Shown: positions 29,556 to 38,888, counted from the first letter of the stretch. The stretch is 64,000 nucleotides of DNA from JAWLBY01 sp041687455 (GCA_041687455.1 JAWLBY010000005.1:1-64000); one strand, 5' to 3'. Notes: generated from the sequence alone by a model not told the origin. Program-made: numbers and translations.

Positions 29556-29980
29556 GGGTCGTGCCCGGTTCGGTCGGCGATGATGCCGGCAGCGGTCGCG
29601 GCGCAGGCCAGCAGCAAGGCGATCGCAGTCCACACCAACCCGGCCGGCATCACCGCCCAAGCATCGCGCGCGTGAACCAGTGCGTCGAACAAGCCGGCAA
29701 TCCAGGTCGCGATCAACAGCGCGGGATACAGCACCACGCGGCCGCCTCGATGCCTGGCTCGGAACAGCCCGCCGAGCGACCACACCAGCACGATCGCGCC
29801 CTGGATCAGCGCGCCGACGATCAGCCACGATGCGAAATTGCTCCACTGGATTTCCTGCGTGCGCCAGTACGCTACGTCGCTGAGCAGCGCGCCGACGAAC
29901 AACGGCACGATGCCGGCGAGCAGCACGACGTGCAGCGGGTGAACACCTACGCGATACGTGGTTGCATGGACGCCGCTCAT
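29552..29980 (-). CDS. DUF2231 membrane protein
   Basis: This 142-residue polytopic protein has four hydrophobic helices. The family pattern is clear: HPLHVVLLAGIVPLFVGALL with an early His pair, then DVAYW, then a His-containing loop (DALVHARDAW). Conserved histidines inside helices suggest heme or metal binding, as inference. GGAGAA precedes the chosen ATG; an upstream in-frame ATG adds residues without similarity. It is translationally coupled to the PQQ-type lipoprotein and could be its membrane electron acceptor. Confidence 0.82.
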   Translation of the reverse strand: MSGVHATTYRVGVHPLHVVLLAGIVPLFVGALLSDVAYWRTQEIQWSNFASWLIVGALIQGAIVLVWSLGGLFRARHRGGRVVLYPALLIATWIAGLFDALVHARDAWAVMPAGLVWTAIALLLACAATAAGIIADRTGHDP

Positions 29981-30476
29981 GCGTTCTCCGCCGGTGCGAG
30001 CGATCAGGTGTTGCCCGGGCATCGCTCCCCAACGCTACCCCAGCGCAGCTTAATGAGGGGGCGCCCACGCGGCCGCCACAGCGGGTCGTGGGGCCGTGCG
30101 ATCGATGGTCTGCAAGGGGACGAGCGGAACGCCTTGCTGACCCTCGCGAGGATGTGGCGAATGGCCAGCGATGGGGATTTCGTTGCGAAAGATACGGCTG
30201 CCGGCTGGGCAATCGCCTCGACCGCCGCGTCGCAGTCTCCCGCCGTTCATGCAACTGTGAGCCGCCCGGCTGGGCGCTGTGTGTGCGGTCGAGTACGATC
30301 GGGACGGCGGCGCCTGCGGTCGGCGTCGGTCGTGCACTTCGGGGCTCCGTTCGGGTGGATGCCGGCATCGGCTCGGGGCGGTGGGGGGAAGGTGACGATC
30401 TGGCGGATGCTGTCATCGGGTGCGGCACATGCCGCGCCCGTCCGGTCGTCCGCGACGTGGGGCAAGGGGGCTTCGA
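29981..30476. other. Intergenic stretch upstream of the c-di-GMP sensor gene
   Basis: This 496-bp stretch lies between the start of the DUF2231 gene and the GGDEF-EAL gene. I find no intact gene. The middle carries a plausible aminoglycoside nucleotidyltransferase remnant, listed separately. AAGGGGG near 30464-30470 serves as the ribosome-binding site of the downstream gene. No clear promoter was recognised. Confidence 0.5.
30074..30234 (+). pseudogene. Possible AadA/ANT(3'')-type nucleotidyltransferase remnant
   Basis: A short plus-strand frame reads GDERNALLTLARMWR followed by GDFVAKDTAAGWAIA. This resembles the C-terminal helical motif of aminoglycoside 3''-adenylyltransferases, where an ERNxLLTLARIW helix is followed by a KDxAAxWA helix. 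Only about 40-50 residues are recognisable, and the catalytic N-terminal domain is missing. There is no start site and the flanks do not continue the match. I treat it as gene debris. The similarity is recalled, not searched. Confidence 0.42.
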
Positions 30477-33400
30477 ATGCCGTTCGATGCGGTTCGTGGT
30501 CAGCGGATCGGCCGTTCCCGGCCGACGGCGGAGCAGTTGTTCGGCGCCGGCCTGTTGCTCGCCCTGCTGCTCGATGCGTCGCTGTCGTCGGCCGCCGCCA
30601 CCGCGACGCCGGTGCTCGGCTGGGCCAGTCCGATGCTGCTCGGCGGCTGGATGTCGCTGCACCGCGACCATCGATCCCCGCGGCGGGGCTGGATCGCCGG
30701 GCTGTTCGTCGTCGTGCTGCTCGCCGAAGCGCTGCTGTCGTCGGCGCCGGCGCTGGCGCCGAGCGTGGCGGCCGCTGCCGCCGGGCTGGCGATCGCGCTC
30801 GGCACCCCGCGGCGGTCCGGGATGCAGACGCTGCAGCGGATTGCCGGCGCGATCCAGTTGGCACTGGCCGGGCTCGGTGTCGCGATGCATGCGCTCGGTC
30901 TCGGCGACGCAGCGCCGCTCGGCGCAGTCGCGGCACTCGCGCATCTGCTGCTCGGTGGGTTCTGGTGGCTGCGAGCCGGGCCTGATCCGGCCGAGCAACG
31001 CATTACCCGCCGCTGCGCGGCGATGATGGTCGGGATCGGCATCGTCGCCATGCTCGGCTGGTCGATCGATGATGCCGTGCTGGTGCAGGCCGGAACCGTA
31101 CCGGTGCCGATGCAGTTCAACACGGCACTCGCCGCCGTACTGGCCGGCACTTCGCTGTTGTTGCTGTCGGCCGCGCGGCGCGCCGCGGCGCTGGTGCTGC
31201 AGGCGCCGATCGTGCTGCTCGCGGTCTCGACGCTGGCCGAGGAGCAGCTCGGCGTCGCGCTCGGGCTTGGTGATCTGCTGGTCGGGCACGGCGTGGTCGG
31301 GGAGGGCGCATTGCCGGGCCGGATGGCGCCGAACACCGCGGCGGCGCTGCTGTTCGGTGCGCTGGCCATCGCAGTCGCGCCGCGCTCGGCGGCACTGTCG
31401 GCCGGGCGCTGGGCGGCGACCTGGGCCTGCGGCGTGATCGTCTCGGCGTTCGCGGCGATCGTGCTGCTTGGATACATGTTCGGAATGCCGGCGCTGCGTG
31501 CATTCGGGCTGCAGGCGTCGATGGCGCTGTGGACCGGCGTCATGCTGGTCGCCTACGGGCTCGGGCTCGGTTTCGTCGGCAGCCGGCCGCGGCAGGATCG
31601 CTGGAAAACCGCATGGGGCCCGTTGCTGGTCGCGATCGTGACCATGGTCGTCACGCTGCTGGCCTGGCAGGCGCTCGGTGCCGAGCACGAACGGGCGACG
31701 CGCGCGCTGCTGCGCGAACAGGCGCACAGGATTCGCGTGGCGATCGATGCCGGCTATGCGCTGCGCGCCGACGCGGTGCGGCGGATGGCAGAGCGGATCG
31801 CGCCGGTCACGGACGCGGCGGCACTGGCCGAGCGGTTCGCCGCCGAGAGCCATGTCTATCTGCGCGACTTCGGCAGCTTCTCCGCGATTGCGCTGCTCGA
31901 TCGATCCCAGCGCGTCGTGCAATCGGTACCGGGCGGCATCGATGCGTTCGAGGTCGGCAGGATCGTCGACGGCATCGACGGCAACCGCATCCATGCGCTC
32001 GCCGACGATACGTCGCTGCCGCTGCTGCTGTCCGACCAACTGGCGTTCGATCGCGAGCACGGCGGGCAGCTCATGCTGGTGCCGCTGATCGGCGGCGAAC
32101 GCTTCGACGACAAGTTCCTGGCCGTCGCAATCGACCACCGCCGACTGCTCGGCGAACTGCTGACCGAGCACCTGCCGCCGACGCCGCTGCGACTCGCCCG
32201 CGACGGCCGGCTGCTGGTCGAATGGCAGCCGATCGACGGCCGCACCGCGCATCGCGAGCAATTCGAAGCCGGCGGCCTCGCGCTGACACTTGATCTCGCA
32301 GCACCGGCCGGCACTGACGTCGGCCAGCGGCTGGCCACGGCACTGCTGGCGGCGGGACTAATCGCGGCCGGACTGCTGGCGCTGGCACTGCGGATGACGG
32401 CGCTGGCACGGATCCGTGCGAGGGCCGCCGAGCGTGCCAGTACCGCACTGCGGCAGCAGATCGACGAACGGCAGCGTGCCGAAGCGGCGTTGTCGGCCAG
32501 CCAGCGCGAGATCGTCGACGTGCTCGAGAGCATCAGCGACGCGGTGCTGCTGACCGATCCCGACTGGCGCGTCGTCTATCTGAATCCGCACGCCGAGAGC
32601 CTGCTGCGACACGACCGCGACTCGCTGGTCGGGACCCGGCTGTGGCAGGCGTTTCCGGAAGCCGAGGAAGTGTTTCGGCCGATCCTCGAGCGTGCGGTCC
32701 GCGATCGCGTCGCGGTCACGCTGGAGGAATACTTCGCGCCGTTGCAGGCATGGTTCGATGCGCGCGTGTACCCGCACGCCCGTGGGCTTGCGATCTACTT
32801 CCGCGAGGTGACCGAGCTCAAGCGGCAGCAGCTCAAGCTCGAGCAGAGCAAGATGCTGCTGAAGATTGCCGGCCGCAGCGCACGGCTCGGCGGCTGGGCC
32901 GTCGATCTGGCCAGCGACCGGGTGCTGTGGAGCGACGAGGTCTGCGAGATCCACCAGGTGCCGGCCGGGACATCGCCGGGCGTCGCCGAGGCGATCGAGT
33001 ACTACGTTCCGGCCGACCGCGAGCGGATCCGTCGGCTGTTCACCCGCTGCGCGACCGAGGGCAGTCCGTGGGACGACGAGTTCGAGCTGATCACCGCCTC
33101 CGGCAAGCGGCTGTGGGTGCGGGCGATCGGGCTGGCCCGTCGCGATGCCGAAGGCGCGATCGTCGGCGTGCACGGCGCGTTGCAGGACATCAGCGAGCGC
33201 AAGCAGGGCGAGCTGGAATTGCGTCGGGCCGCGCAGGAGAAGGGCGCCGCGCTCGAGAGCCTGCGGCAGGTGATGGATTCCGCGGTCGACATCATCGCCG
33301 TGCTCGATGCCGAACAGCGCTTCGTGCTGGCCAATGCCGCCACCGAGCCGGTCTGGGGTTATCGACCGGACGAACTGGTCGGCCGGTCGATTGCCCCGCT

Positions 33401-36263
33401 GGTGCATCCGGACGACATCGATGCGACCCGGAAGGCGGTCGCCGAGGTGCTGGCCGGACGCGCGATGGTCGATTTCCGCAACCGGGCGCTGGGCCGCGAC
33501 GGCCGGGTGGTCTGGATGCAGTGGTCGGCGCGCTGGTCCGATCGCACCGGCCATGCCTACTGTGTCGCTCGCGACTGCACGGCCGAGCACCGCACCGAGC
33601 AACTGGAAGCGGGGCAGCGCGACATCCTGACCCGGATCGCCGGTGGCGAAGCGCTGCACGACAGCCTGACCGCGATGGCGCATTTGTACGAGGCGCAGTA
33701 CGACGGTGCGATCTGTTCGGTGATGCTGCTCGACGGCACGGGCCAGCGGCTGCGCGTCGGCGCGGCGCCGAGCCTGCCGGACGGGATCGTCGCAGCGCTT
33801 GACCAGGTGCCGGTCGGCGAAGCCTGCGGCGTCTGCGGGACCGCCGCCTGGCGCGGCGAGCGGGTGATCGTCGAGGACGTCGCGACCGACCCGATCTGTG
33901 CCGGCTACGGCAGCACTGCGCTCGCGCACGGATTGCATGCCTGCTGGGGATCGCCGGTGCGCTCGTCCGGCGGCCAGGTGCTGGCGGTCCTGGTCGTCTA
34001 CTATCGTGCGCCGGCAGTGCCGGGTGCCGAGGAACTGCGCGCGATGGACCGCATGGCGGCGCTGGCCGCGGTGGCGATCGAGCATGCCGCGAGCAGCGCG
34101 CGGATCGTCGCCAACAGCGAGCGTCTGCAGCGGCTCGCCGCGGTCGGTGTCGCGCTGAACCGCAGCATCGGCCAGCCCGTGCTGTACCAGCAACTGGTCG
34201 ATGGCCTGCGCGAGATCATCGGCGCGCAGATGGCGGTGCTGTCGCTGACCGATGGCGAGCAGTGGCAGCGCGCGATGATGACCGTGTCGCTGGCCGACCG
34301 CCATGCGGGCTGGCGCGGCTTCCATGCCGAACCGACCGGCGCCGGCATCTATCGCGAAGTGGTCCGCGACAACCGCAGCCTGCGGCTGACCCAGGCCGAG
34401 CTCGAGGCGCATCCGGCGTTTCGCCGCTTCAGTGGCCACGGCGACAGCCATCCGCCGCTGCGCGGGCTGCTGGCGGTGCCATTGCCGGGCAGCGATGGCT
34501 GCAGTCTCGGCGTGCTGCAGTTGTCGGACAAGAACCACGGCGAGTTCGATGAGGACGACCAGGCGATCGCGCAGCAGTTTGCGCAGATGGCCGCCACCGC
34601 CCTCGAGCGGACCCGGCTGATCGAGCGGCTGCGCGAGCGCGACCGTTTCTTCGAGATGTCGCTCGAACTGTTCTGCGTCTACGACCCGGCCGAGCAACGG
34701 TTCCTGCAGGTCAATCCGGCCTTCGTCGAACTGCTCGGCTACACCGGGAGCGACCTGACCGGGCGGCCATGCATCGATTTCGTCCATCCCGACGATCGCG
34801 AGATCGCCCAGCGCAACAACGACCGGATGTGCGTCGCGCATGACGAACTGGTCGGATTCACGATCCGCTACGTGGCTGCCGACGGCAGCACCTGCTGGCT
34901 CGAATGGGCCGGCAGTTCGGACAGCAGCGGACGCTACTATCTGGTCGCGCGCAACATCACCGAACGGCGCCGGATCGAGCTCGAGCGTGACTACGCCGAA
35001 AGCCACGACGCGCAGACCGGTCTGCCGCGCTACCCGGTGCTCGAAGTCGCGCTGGCCGACATGCTCGATCGCGGGCTCAACCCGTCGGTGTTCTACATCG
35101 ATATCGACCGCCTGCACGGCATCAACGAGTCGATGGGCCACGCGGTCGGCGACGAGGCACTGCGCAACGCGGCGGCACGGCTGCGTGGCGTGGTCGGCGA
35201 CCCGGAGCGGCTGGCGCGATTCGCCGGCGACGAGTTCGTCGCGGTGGTGCCCGGGCTCGATCGCGACGAAGCGATCGCGCTGGCCGAGCGCCTGCGGCAA
35301 TCGGTATCCGAGCCGGTCGAGGGCGGTGGCTATCGGGTCTACCTGACCGCCAGCATAGGCATTGCCCGCGCGCCGCAGCACGGCGACAACGCCCGCGAGC
35401 TGCTGCGTCGGGCCGAGGCGGCGATGACCCAGGCCAAGCAGCAGGGTCGCGACAACGTCTGCGAGTTCTCTGCCGACCGGATGCAGCAGATCGAGGATCG
35501 CCGCGTGCTCGGCAGTCGCCTGCGCGATGCGATCGGTGCCGGCGAACTGAGCCTGTTCTACCAGCCGCGGGTCCGCGCCAGCGACCGCCGGGTGATCGGC
35601 TTCGAGGCGCTGGCGCGCTGGGACAGCGCCGAACTCGGGTCGGTGCCTCCGGACCGTTTCGTGCCGACCGCCGAGGCGCTCGGCCTGATGCCGGAGCTCG
35701 GCCACTGGGTGTTGCAACAGGCCTGCCGGCAGATCCGCTGCTGGCTCGAACAGGGCCATCGCGATTTCAGCGTCGCGGTCAACGTATCGGCGCACCAGTT
35801 GCAGCGACCGGAGCTGGTCGAGCAGGTCCGCGGAGCGCTGGCGGCCGAACGGATCCCGCCGCACATGCTCGATCTGGAACTGACCGAGAGCGCCCTGATG
35901 GAGAACGTCGAGCGCGTGCAGACCAAGCTCGCCGAGCTGAAGCAGCTCGGCGTCAGCCTGTCGCTGGACGATTTCGGCACCGGCTATTCGAGCCTCGCCT
36001 ACCTGAAGCAGTTCTCGCTCGACAAGCTCAAGATCGATCGCCGCTTCGTCCGCGACCTGCCGCATGGCGCCCACGACGTTGCGATCGCGCGCACGATCGT
36101 GGCGATGGCGCACCAGTTGAAGCTGGCGGTGTCGGCCGAGGGCGTCGAGCAGGAAGACCAGGCCAGTTTCCTGCGCGACATCGGCTGCGACGAACTGCAG
36201 GGCTACTGGTTCGGACGGCCGCTGCCGGCCGAGCGTGCCGGCGAGCTGTTCGGCAGCGGCTGA
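30477..36263 (+). CDS. Large membrane c-di-GMP sensor protein (PAS/GAF/GGDEF/EAL)
   Basis: This 1,928-residue hybrid has an N-terminal membrane module of about nine helices (about 20-400). An extracytoplasmic CHASE-like region follows (about 400-618), then another helix (about 619-640). Next come three PAS domains (about 678-790, 795-908, 928-1041), two GAF domains (about 1045-1211, 1215-1381) and a fourth PAS (about 1388-1504). GGDEF is at about 1505-1668 and EAL at about 1672-1925. The cyclase motif is AGDEF (1583-1587), a variant that can be active. The upstream inhibitory RxxD site is absent (GDPE instead). The EAL domain keeps EALARW (E1710), ELTES, LDDFGTGYSSL and KIDRRFV, so phosphodiesterase activity is likely. 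Start: ATG preceded by AAGGGGG. Confidence 0.92.
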   Translation: MPFDAVRGQRIGRSRPTAEQLFGAGLLLALLLDASLSSAAATATPVLGWASPMLLGGWMSLHRDHRSPRRGWIAGLFVVVLLAEALLSSAPALAPSVAAAAAGLAIALGTPRRSGMQTLQRIAGAIQLALAGLGVAMHALGLGDAAPLGAVAALAHLLLGGFWWLRAGPDPAEQRITRRCAAMMVGIGIVAMLGWSIDDAVLVQAGTVPVPMQFNTALAAVLAGTSLLLLSAARRAAALVLQAPIVLLAVSTLAEEQLGVALGLGDLLVGHGVVGEGALPGRMAPNTAAALLFGALAIAVAPRSAALSAGRWAATWACGVIVSAFAAIVLLGYMFGMPALRAFGLQASMALWTGVMLVAYGLGLGFVGSRPRQDRWKTAWGPLLVAIVTMVVTLLAWQALGAEHERATRALLREQAHRIRVAIDAGYALRADAVRRMAERIAPVTDAAALAERFAAESHVYLRDFGSFSAIALLDRSQRVVQSVPGGIDAFEVGRIVDGIDGNRIHALADDTSLPLLLSDQLAFDREHGGQLMLVPLIGGERFDDKFLAVAIDHRRLLGELLTEHLPPTPLRLARDGRLLVEWQPIDGRTAHREQFEAGGLALTLDLAAPAGTDVGQRLATALLAAGLIAAGLLALALRMTALARIRARAAERASTALRQQIDERQRAEAALSASQREIVDVLESISDAVLLTDPDWRVVYLNPHAESLLRHDRDSLVGTRLWQAFPEAEEVFRPILERAVRDRVAVTLEEYFAPLQAWFDARVYPHARGLAIYFREVTELKRQQLKLEQSKMLLKIAGRSARLGGWAVDLASDRVLWSDEVCEIHQVPAGTSPGVAEAIEYYVPADRERIRRLFTRCATEGSPWDDEFELITASGKRLWVRAIGLARRDAEGAIVGVHGALQDISERKQGELELRRAAQEKGAALESLRQVMDSAVDIIAVLDAEQRFVLANAATEPVWGYRPDELVGRSIAPLVHPDDIDATRKAVAEVLAGRAMVDFRNRALGRDGRVVWMQWSARWSDRTGHAYCVARDCTAEHRTEQLEAGQRDILTRIAGGEALHDSLTAMAHLYEAQYDGAICSVMLLDGTGQRLRVGAAPSLPDGIVAALDQVPVGEACGVCGTAAWRGERVIVEDVATDPICAGYGSTALAHGLHACWGSPVRSSGGQVLAVLVVYYRAPAVPGAEELRAMDRMAALAAVAIEHAASSARIVANSERLQRLAAVGVALNRSIGQPVLYQQLVDGLREIIGAQMAVLSLTDGEQWQRAMMTVSLADRHAGWRGFHAEPTGAGIYREVVRDNRSLRLTQAELEAHPAFRRFSGHGDSHPPLRGLLAVPLPGSDGCSLGVLQLSDKNHGEFDEDDQAIAQQFAQMAATALERTRLIERLRERDRFFEMSLELFCVYDPAEQRFLQVNPAFVELLGYTGSDLTGRPCIDFVHPDDREIAQRNNDRMCVAHDELVGFTIRYVAADGSTCWLEWAGSSDSSGRYYLVARNITERRRIELERDYAESHDAQTGLPRYPVLEVALADMLDRGLNPSVFYIDIDRLHGINESMGHAVGDEALRNAAARLRGVVGDPERLARFAGDEFVAVVPGLDRDEAIALAERLRQSVSEPVEGGGYRVYLTASIGIARAPQHGDNARELLRRAEAAMTQAKQQGRDNVCEFSADRMQQIEDRRVLGSRLRDAIGAGELSLFYQPRVRASDRRVIGFEALARWDSAELGSVPPDRFVPTAEALGLMPELGHWVLQQACRQIRCWLEQGHRDFSVAVNVSAHQLQRPELVEQVRGALAAERIPPHMLDLELTESALMENVERVQTKLAELKQLGVSLSLDDFGTGYSSLAYLKQFSLDKLKIDRRFVRDLPHGAHDVAIARTIVAMAHQLKLAVSAEGVEQEDQASFLRDIGCDELQGYWFGRPLPAERAGELFGSG

Positions 36264-36328
36264 GCGGCGCGGCGCGCGCCGGTGGCTGCCGCGCTGCCGG
36301 CCCGGGCGCGTGTTCGCACGTGCCGAGG

Positions 36329-36357
36329 TTGGCCGGGCTGGCAGGCACGGCTATCCT
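36329..36357 (+). promoter_or_regulatory. Candidate promoter of the arginase gene
   Basis: TTGGCC and TATCCT are separated by 17 bp, with the -10 ending 32 bp before the arginase ATG. AGGGAGCAG follows as a ribosome-binding site. Confidence 0.45.
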
Positions 36358-36389
36358 GACGGATTGGTCCACGCAGGGAGCAGCAGCCC

Positions 36390-37313
36390 ATGAGCCGTCA
36401 GTTTCCGCCGGTCGCGCTGATCGGCGTGCCGACCGACATCGGTGCCGGCCATCGCGGCGCATCGATGGGGCCGGAAGCGCTGCGCGTCGCCGGGCTCGGC
36501 GAGGCACTGCGCGAGCGTGGCATCGACGTGGTCGACCGCGGCAACCTGGCCGGGCCGACCAACCCGTGGCGGTCGCCCGAGCACGGCTACCGCCACCTGC
36601 AGCAGGTGGTCGACTGGAACCGGGCGGTCATGGACGCCGTCGGTGCCGAGCTCGCTGCCGGCCGGCTGCCGATCATGCTCGGCGGCGACCATTGCCTGGC
36701 GATCGGTTCGATCACCGCGGTCGCCCGCCATTGCCGGCAGACCGGCCGCAAGCTGCGCGTGCTGTGGCTCGACGCGCACGCCGACTTCAACACCCGCGAC
36801 GTGACGCCGTCCGGCAACGTGCATGGCATGCCGGTCGCCTGCCTGTGCGGCGTCGGGCCGGCCGAACTGACCGGGCTCGGCGGGCCCGCGCCGGCGCTGG
36901 CGATCGAGCAGATCCGCCAGATCGGCATCCGCTCGGTCGATCCGGGCGAGAAACGGCTGGTCCGCGAGGCCGGGCTCGAGATCTACGACATGCGCTACAT
37001 CGACGAGGTCGGCATGAAGCGGGTCATGGAGCTCGCCCTCGACGGCGTCGACGACGATACCCACCTGCACGTCAGCTTCGACGTCGATTTCCTCGATCCG
37101 ACCATCGCGCCGGCGGTCGGCACCACCGTGCCCGGCGGCCCGAACTACCGCGAAGCCCAGCTCGTCATGGAGATGATCGCCGACACCGGCCGGATGGCCT
37201 CGCTCGACCTGGTCGAACTGAACCCGGCCTTCGACAACCGCAACGGCACCGCGCTGCTGGCGGTCGACCTGCTCGAGAGCCTGTTCGGCAAATCGACGTT
37301 GATGCGGGGGTGA
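36390..37313 (+). CDS. rocF: Arginase
   Basis: Arginase hydrolyses L-arginine to ornithine and urea using a di-manganese centre. The 307-residue protein matches the arginase length and has all metal ligands: His101 in GGDHC, Asp128, His130 and Asp132 in DAHADFN, and Asp231 and Asp233 in FDVDFLDP. The substrate motif SGNVHGMPVA and the arginase-type ending (VELNPAFDNRNGTALLAVDL) favour arginase over agmatinase. It has its own promoter-like boxes and no co-directional partner in the arginine pathway nearby. trpS follows after a repeat-rich gap. Confidence 0.93.
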   Translation: MSRQFPPVALIGVPTDIGAGHRGASMGPEALRVAGLGEALRERGIDVVDRGNLAGPTNPWRSPEHGYRHLQQVVDWNRAVMDAVGAELAAGRLPIMLGGDHCLAIGSITAVARHCRQTGRKLRVLWLDAHADFNTRDVTPSGNVHGMPVACLCGVGPAELTGLGGPAPALAIEQIRQIGIRSVDPGEKRLVREAGLEIYDMRYIDEVGMKRVMELALDGVDDDTHLHVSFDVDFLDPTIAPAVGTTVPGGPNYREAQLVMEMIADTGRMASLDLVELNPAFDNRNGTALLAVDLLESLFGKSTLMRG

Positions 37314-37322
37314 CGAAGCCGT

Positions 37323-37490
37323 GATTCGGGATTCGGGATTCGGCATTCGGAGAAACACTGCTGCCCAGCGCGCCGTGCATGGCGGAGGAATGCTCGTGCG
37401 CACGCGATGGTGAAGCTGCATCCGCCCGGCAGTGCGTTTCAACGAATCCCGAATCCCGAATCCCGAATCCCGAATCCCGAATCCCGAATT
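37323..37490. repeat. Opposed GGGATTC heptamer arrays before trpS
   Basis: About four heptamers of the form GATTCGG lie at 37323-37350. Six perfect GAATCCC heptamers plus a partial copy lie at 37444-37490. The two arrays are reverse complements and flank 93 bp, so the transcript could form a long stem. The right array ends 2 bp before the trpS ATG, leaving no Shine-Dalgarno. A single relic copy of the same unit lies near 46159-46171. Confidence 0.85.
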
Positions 37491-37492
37491 CC

Positions 37493-38827
37493 ATGACTCA
37501 CCGCGTCCTCACCGGCATCACCACCACCGGCACTCCCCATCTCGGCAACTACGTCGGCGCGATCCGTCCGGCGATCGCGGCCTCACGCGAACCGGGTGTC
37601 GAGTCGTTCCTGTTCATGGCCGACTACCACGCACTGATCAAGTGCGACGATCCGGCGCGGATCGGCCGCTCGCGGCTCGAGATCGCGGCGACCTGGCTGG
37701 CCGCCGGACTCGATCCGGAGCGGGTCGTGTTCTATCGCCAGTCGGACATTCCGGAGATTCCCGAGCTGACCTGGCTGCTGACCTGCGTGACCGCCAAGGG
37801 CCTGATGAACCGCGCCCACGCCTACAAGGCCGCGGTCGATGCCAACACGGCCGCCGGCGAGGATGCCGATGCCGGGATCACGATGGGCCTGTACAGCTAC
37901 CCGATCCTGATGGCGGCCGACATCCTGATGTTCAATGCGCACCGGGTGCCGGTCGGTCGTGACCAGGTGCAGCACATCGAGATGGCGCGCGACATCGCTG
38001 CGCGCTTCAACCATCTGTTCGGCAACGGTCGCGAGCTGTTCGTGCTGCCCGAAGCGGTGATCGAGGACGCGGTTGCGACGCTGCCCGGGCTCGACGGCCG
38101 CAAGATGTCGAAGAGCTACGACAACACGATCCCGCTGTTCGAGGGCGGGCCGCGGCGGATGCGCGAGGCGATCCTGAAGATCGTCACCGACTCGCGCGCG
38201 CCGGGCGAACCGAAGGAGCCCGAGGGCAGTGCGCTGTTCACGATCTTCCAGGGCTTCGCGGCGGCCGACGAAACCGCGGCGTTCGCGGCCGAGCTGCGCG
38301 CCGGGCTGGCCTGGGGCGAAGCCAAGCAGCGGCTGTTCGAACGGATCGAGCGCGACGTCGCGCCGATGCGCGAGCGCTACGACGCGCTGATCGCGCGCCC
38401 CGACGCGATCGAGGAGATCCTGCAGACCGGTGCTGCCCGGGCCCGAGCGATCGCCACGCCGCTGCTGGCCGAGCTGCGTGCCGCGGTCGGCTTGCGCCGG
38501 TTCGGCGCCGTGCTGCCGGCCGCAGCGCCGGCGACGGACAAGCCCGACGCGGCTGCGCTGCCGCAGTTCAAGCAGTACCGCGAGGCCGACGGCCAGTTCT
38601 ATTTCAAGTTCGTCGACGGCCACGGCACGCTGCTGTTGCAGAGCCGTGGTTTCGCCGCCCCGCGCGAGGCCGGTCAGGTGATTGCGCGACTCAAGCGCGG
38701 CGAAGCGGCGATCAGCCCGATCGAAGCGGCGTTGACGGTCGACGGCGAAGCGGTGGCGGCGATCGCCGATGGTCGACGTGCCGACGAGATCGAAGCGGCC
38801 TTGCAGCAGTTGCGGCTGGCCGAATAG
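37493..38827 (+). CDS. trpS: Tryptophanyl-tRNA synthetase with C-terminal extension
   Basis: The class I synthetase charges tRNA-Trp. The 444-residue protein has a HIGH-like motif TPHLGNYVG at residues about 14-22 and KMSKS at 204-208. [15 protein letters not shown] and [16 protein letters not shown] mark the catalytic core. The core ends near residue 340; about 90 extra residues follow ([20 protein letters not shown] and onward), resembling a DUF1508/YegP-like fold. Longer TrpRS of this kind is known in the Xanthomonas group. The start ATG abuts a heptamer repeat array instead of a ribosome-binding site. Confidence 0.94.
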   Translation: MTHRVLTGITTTGTPHLGNYVGAIRPAIAASREPGVESFLFMADYHALIKCDDPARIGRSRLEIAATWLAAGLDPERVVFYRQSDIPEIPELTWLLTCVTAKGLMNRAHAYKAAVDANTAAGEDADAGITMGLYSYPILMAADILMFNAHRVPVGRDQVQHIEMARDIAARFNHLFGNGRELFVLPEAVIEDAVATLPGLDGRKMSKSYDNTIPLFEGGPRRMREAILKIVTDSRAPGEPKEPEGSALFTIFQGFAAADETAAFAAELRAGLAWGEAKQRLFERIERDVAPMRERYDALIARPDAIEEILQTGAARARAIATPLLAELRAAVGLRRFGAVLPAAAPATDKPDAAALPQFKQYREADGQFYFKFVDGHGTLLLQSRGFAAPREAGQVIARLKRGEAAISPIEAALTVDGEAVAAIADGRRADEIEAALQQLRLAE

Positions 38828-38888
38828 CGGGCGGCGCGCCGCCGGCCCGGCGTCCGGCGCGTCGAAAAATCGCCGGATCGTCGGCGGG

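Noticed and set aside
30050..30337. 95-residue minus-strand frame in the gap before the c-di-GMP gene
   Set aside because: No similarity, no ribosome-binding site, and the plus strand of the same stretch gives the better (though weak) match to a nucleotidyltransferase tail.
29556..32261. Long open minus-strand frame continuing upstream of the sorbosone dehydrogenase, antisense to the c-di-GMP gene
   Set aside because: It is a shadow of high-GC codon bias: the translation is rich in Arg, Gln and His with no domain, while the plus strand encodes clear PAS and membrane segments.
37323..37490. Possible CRISPR-like array
   Set aside because: Units are 7 bp with no spacers between them. This is a simple heptamer array.
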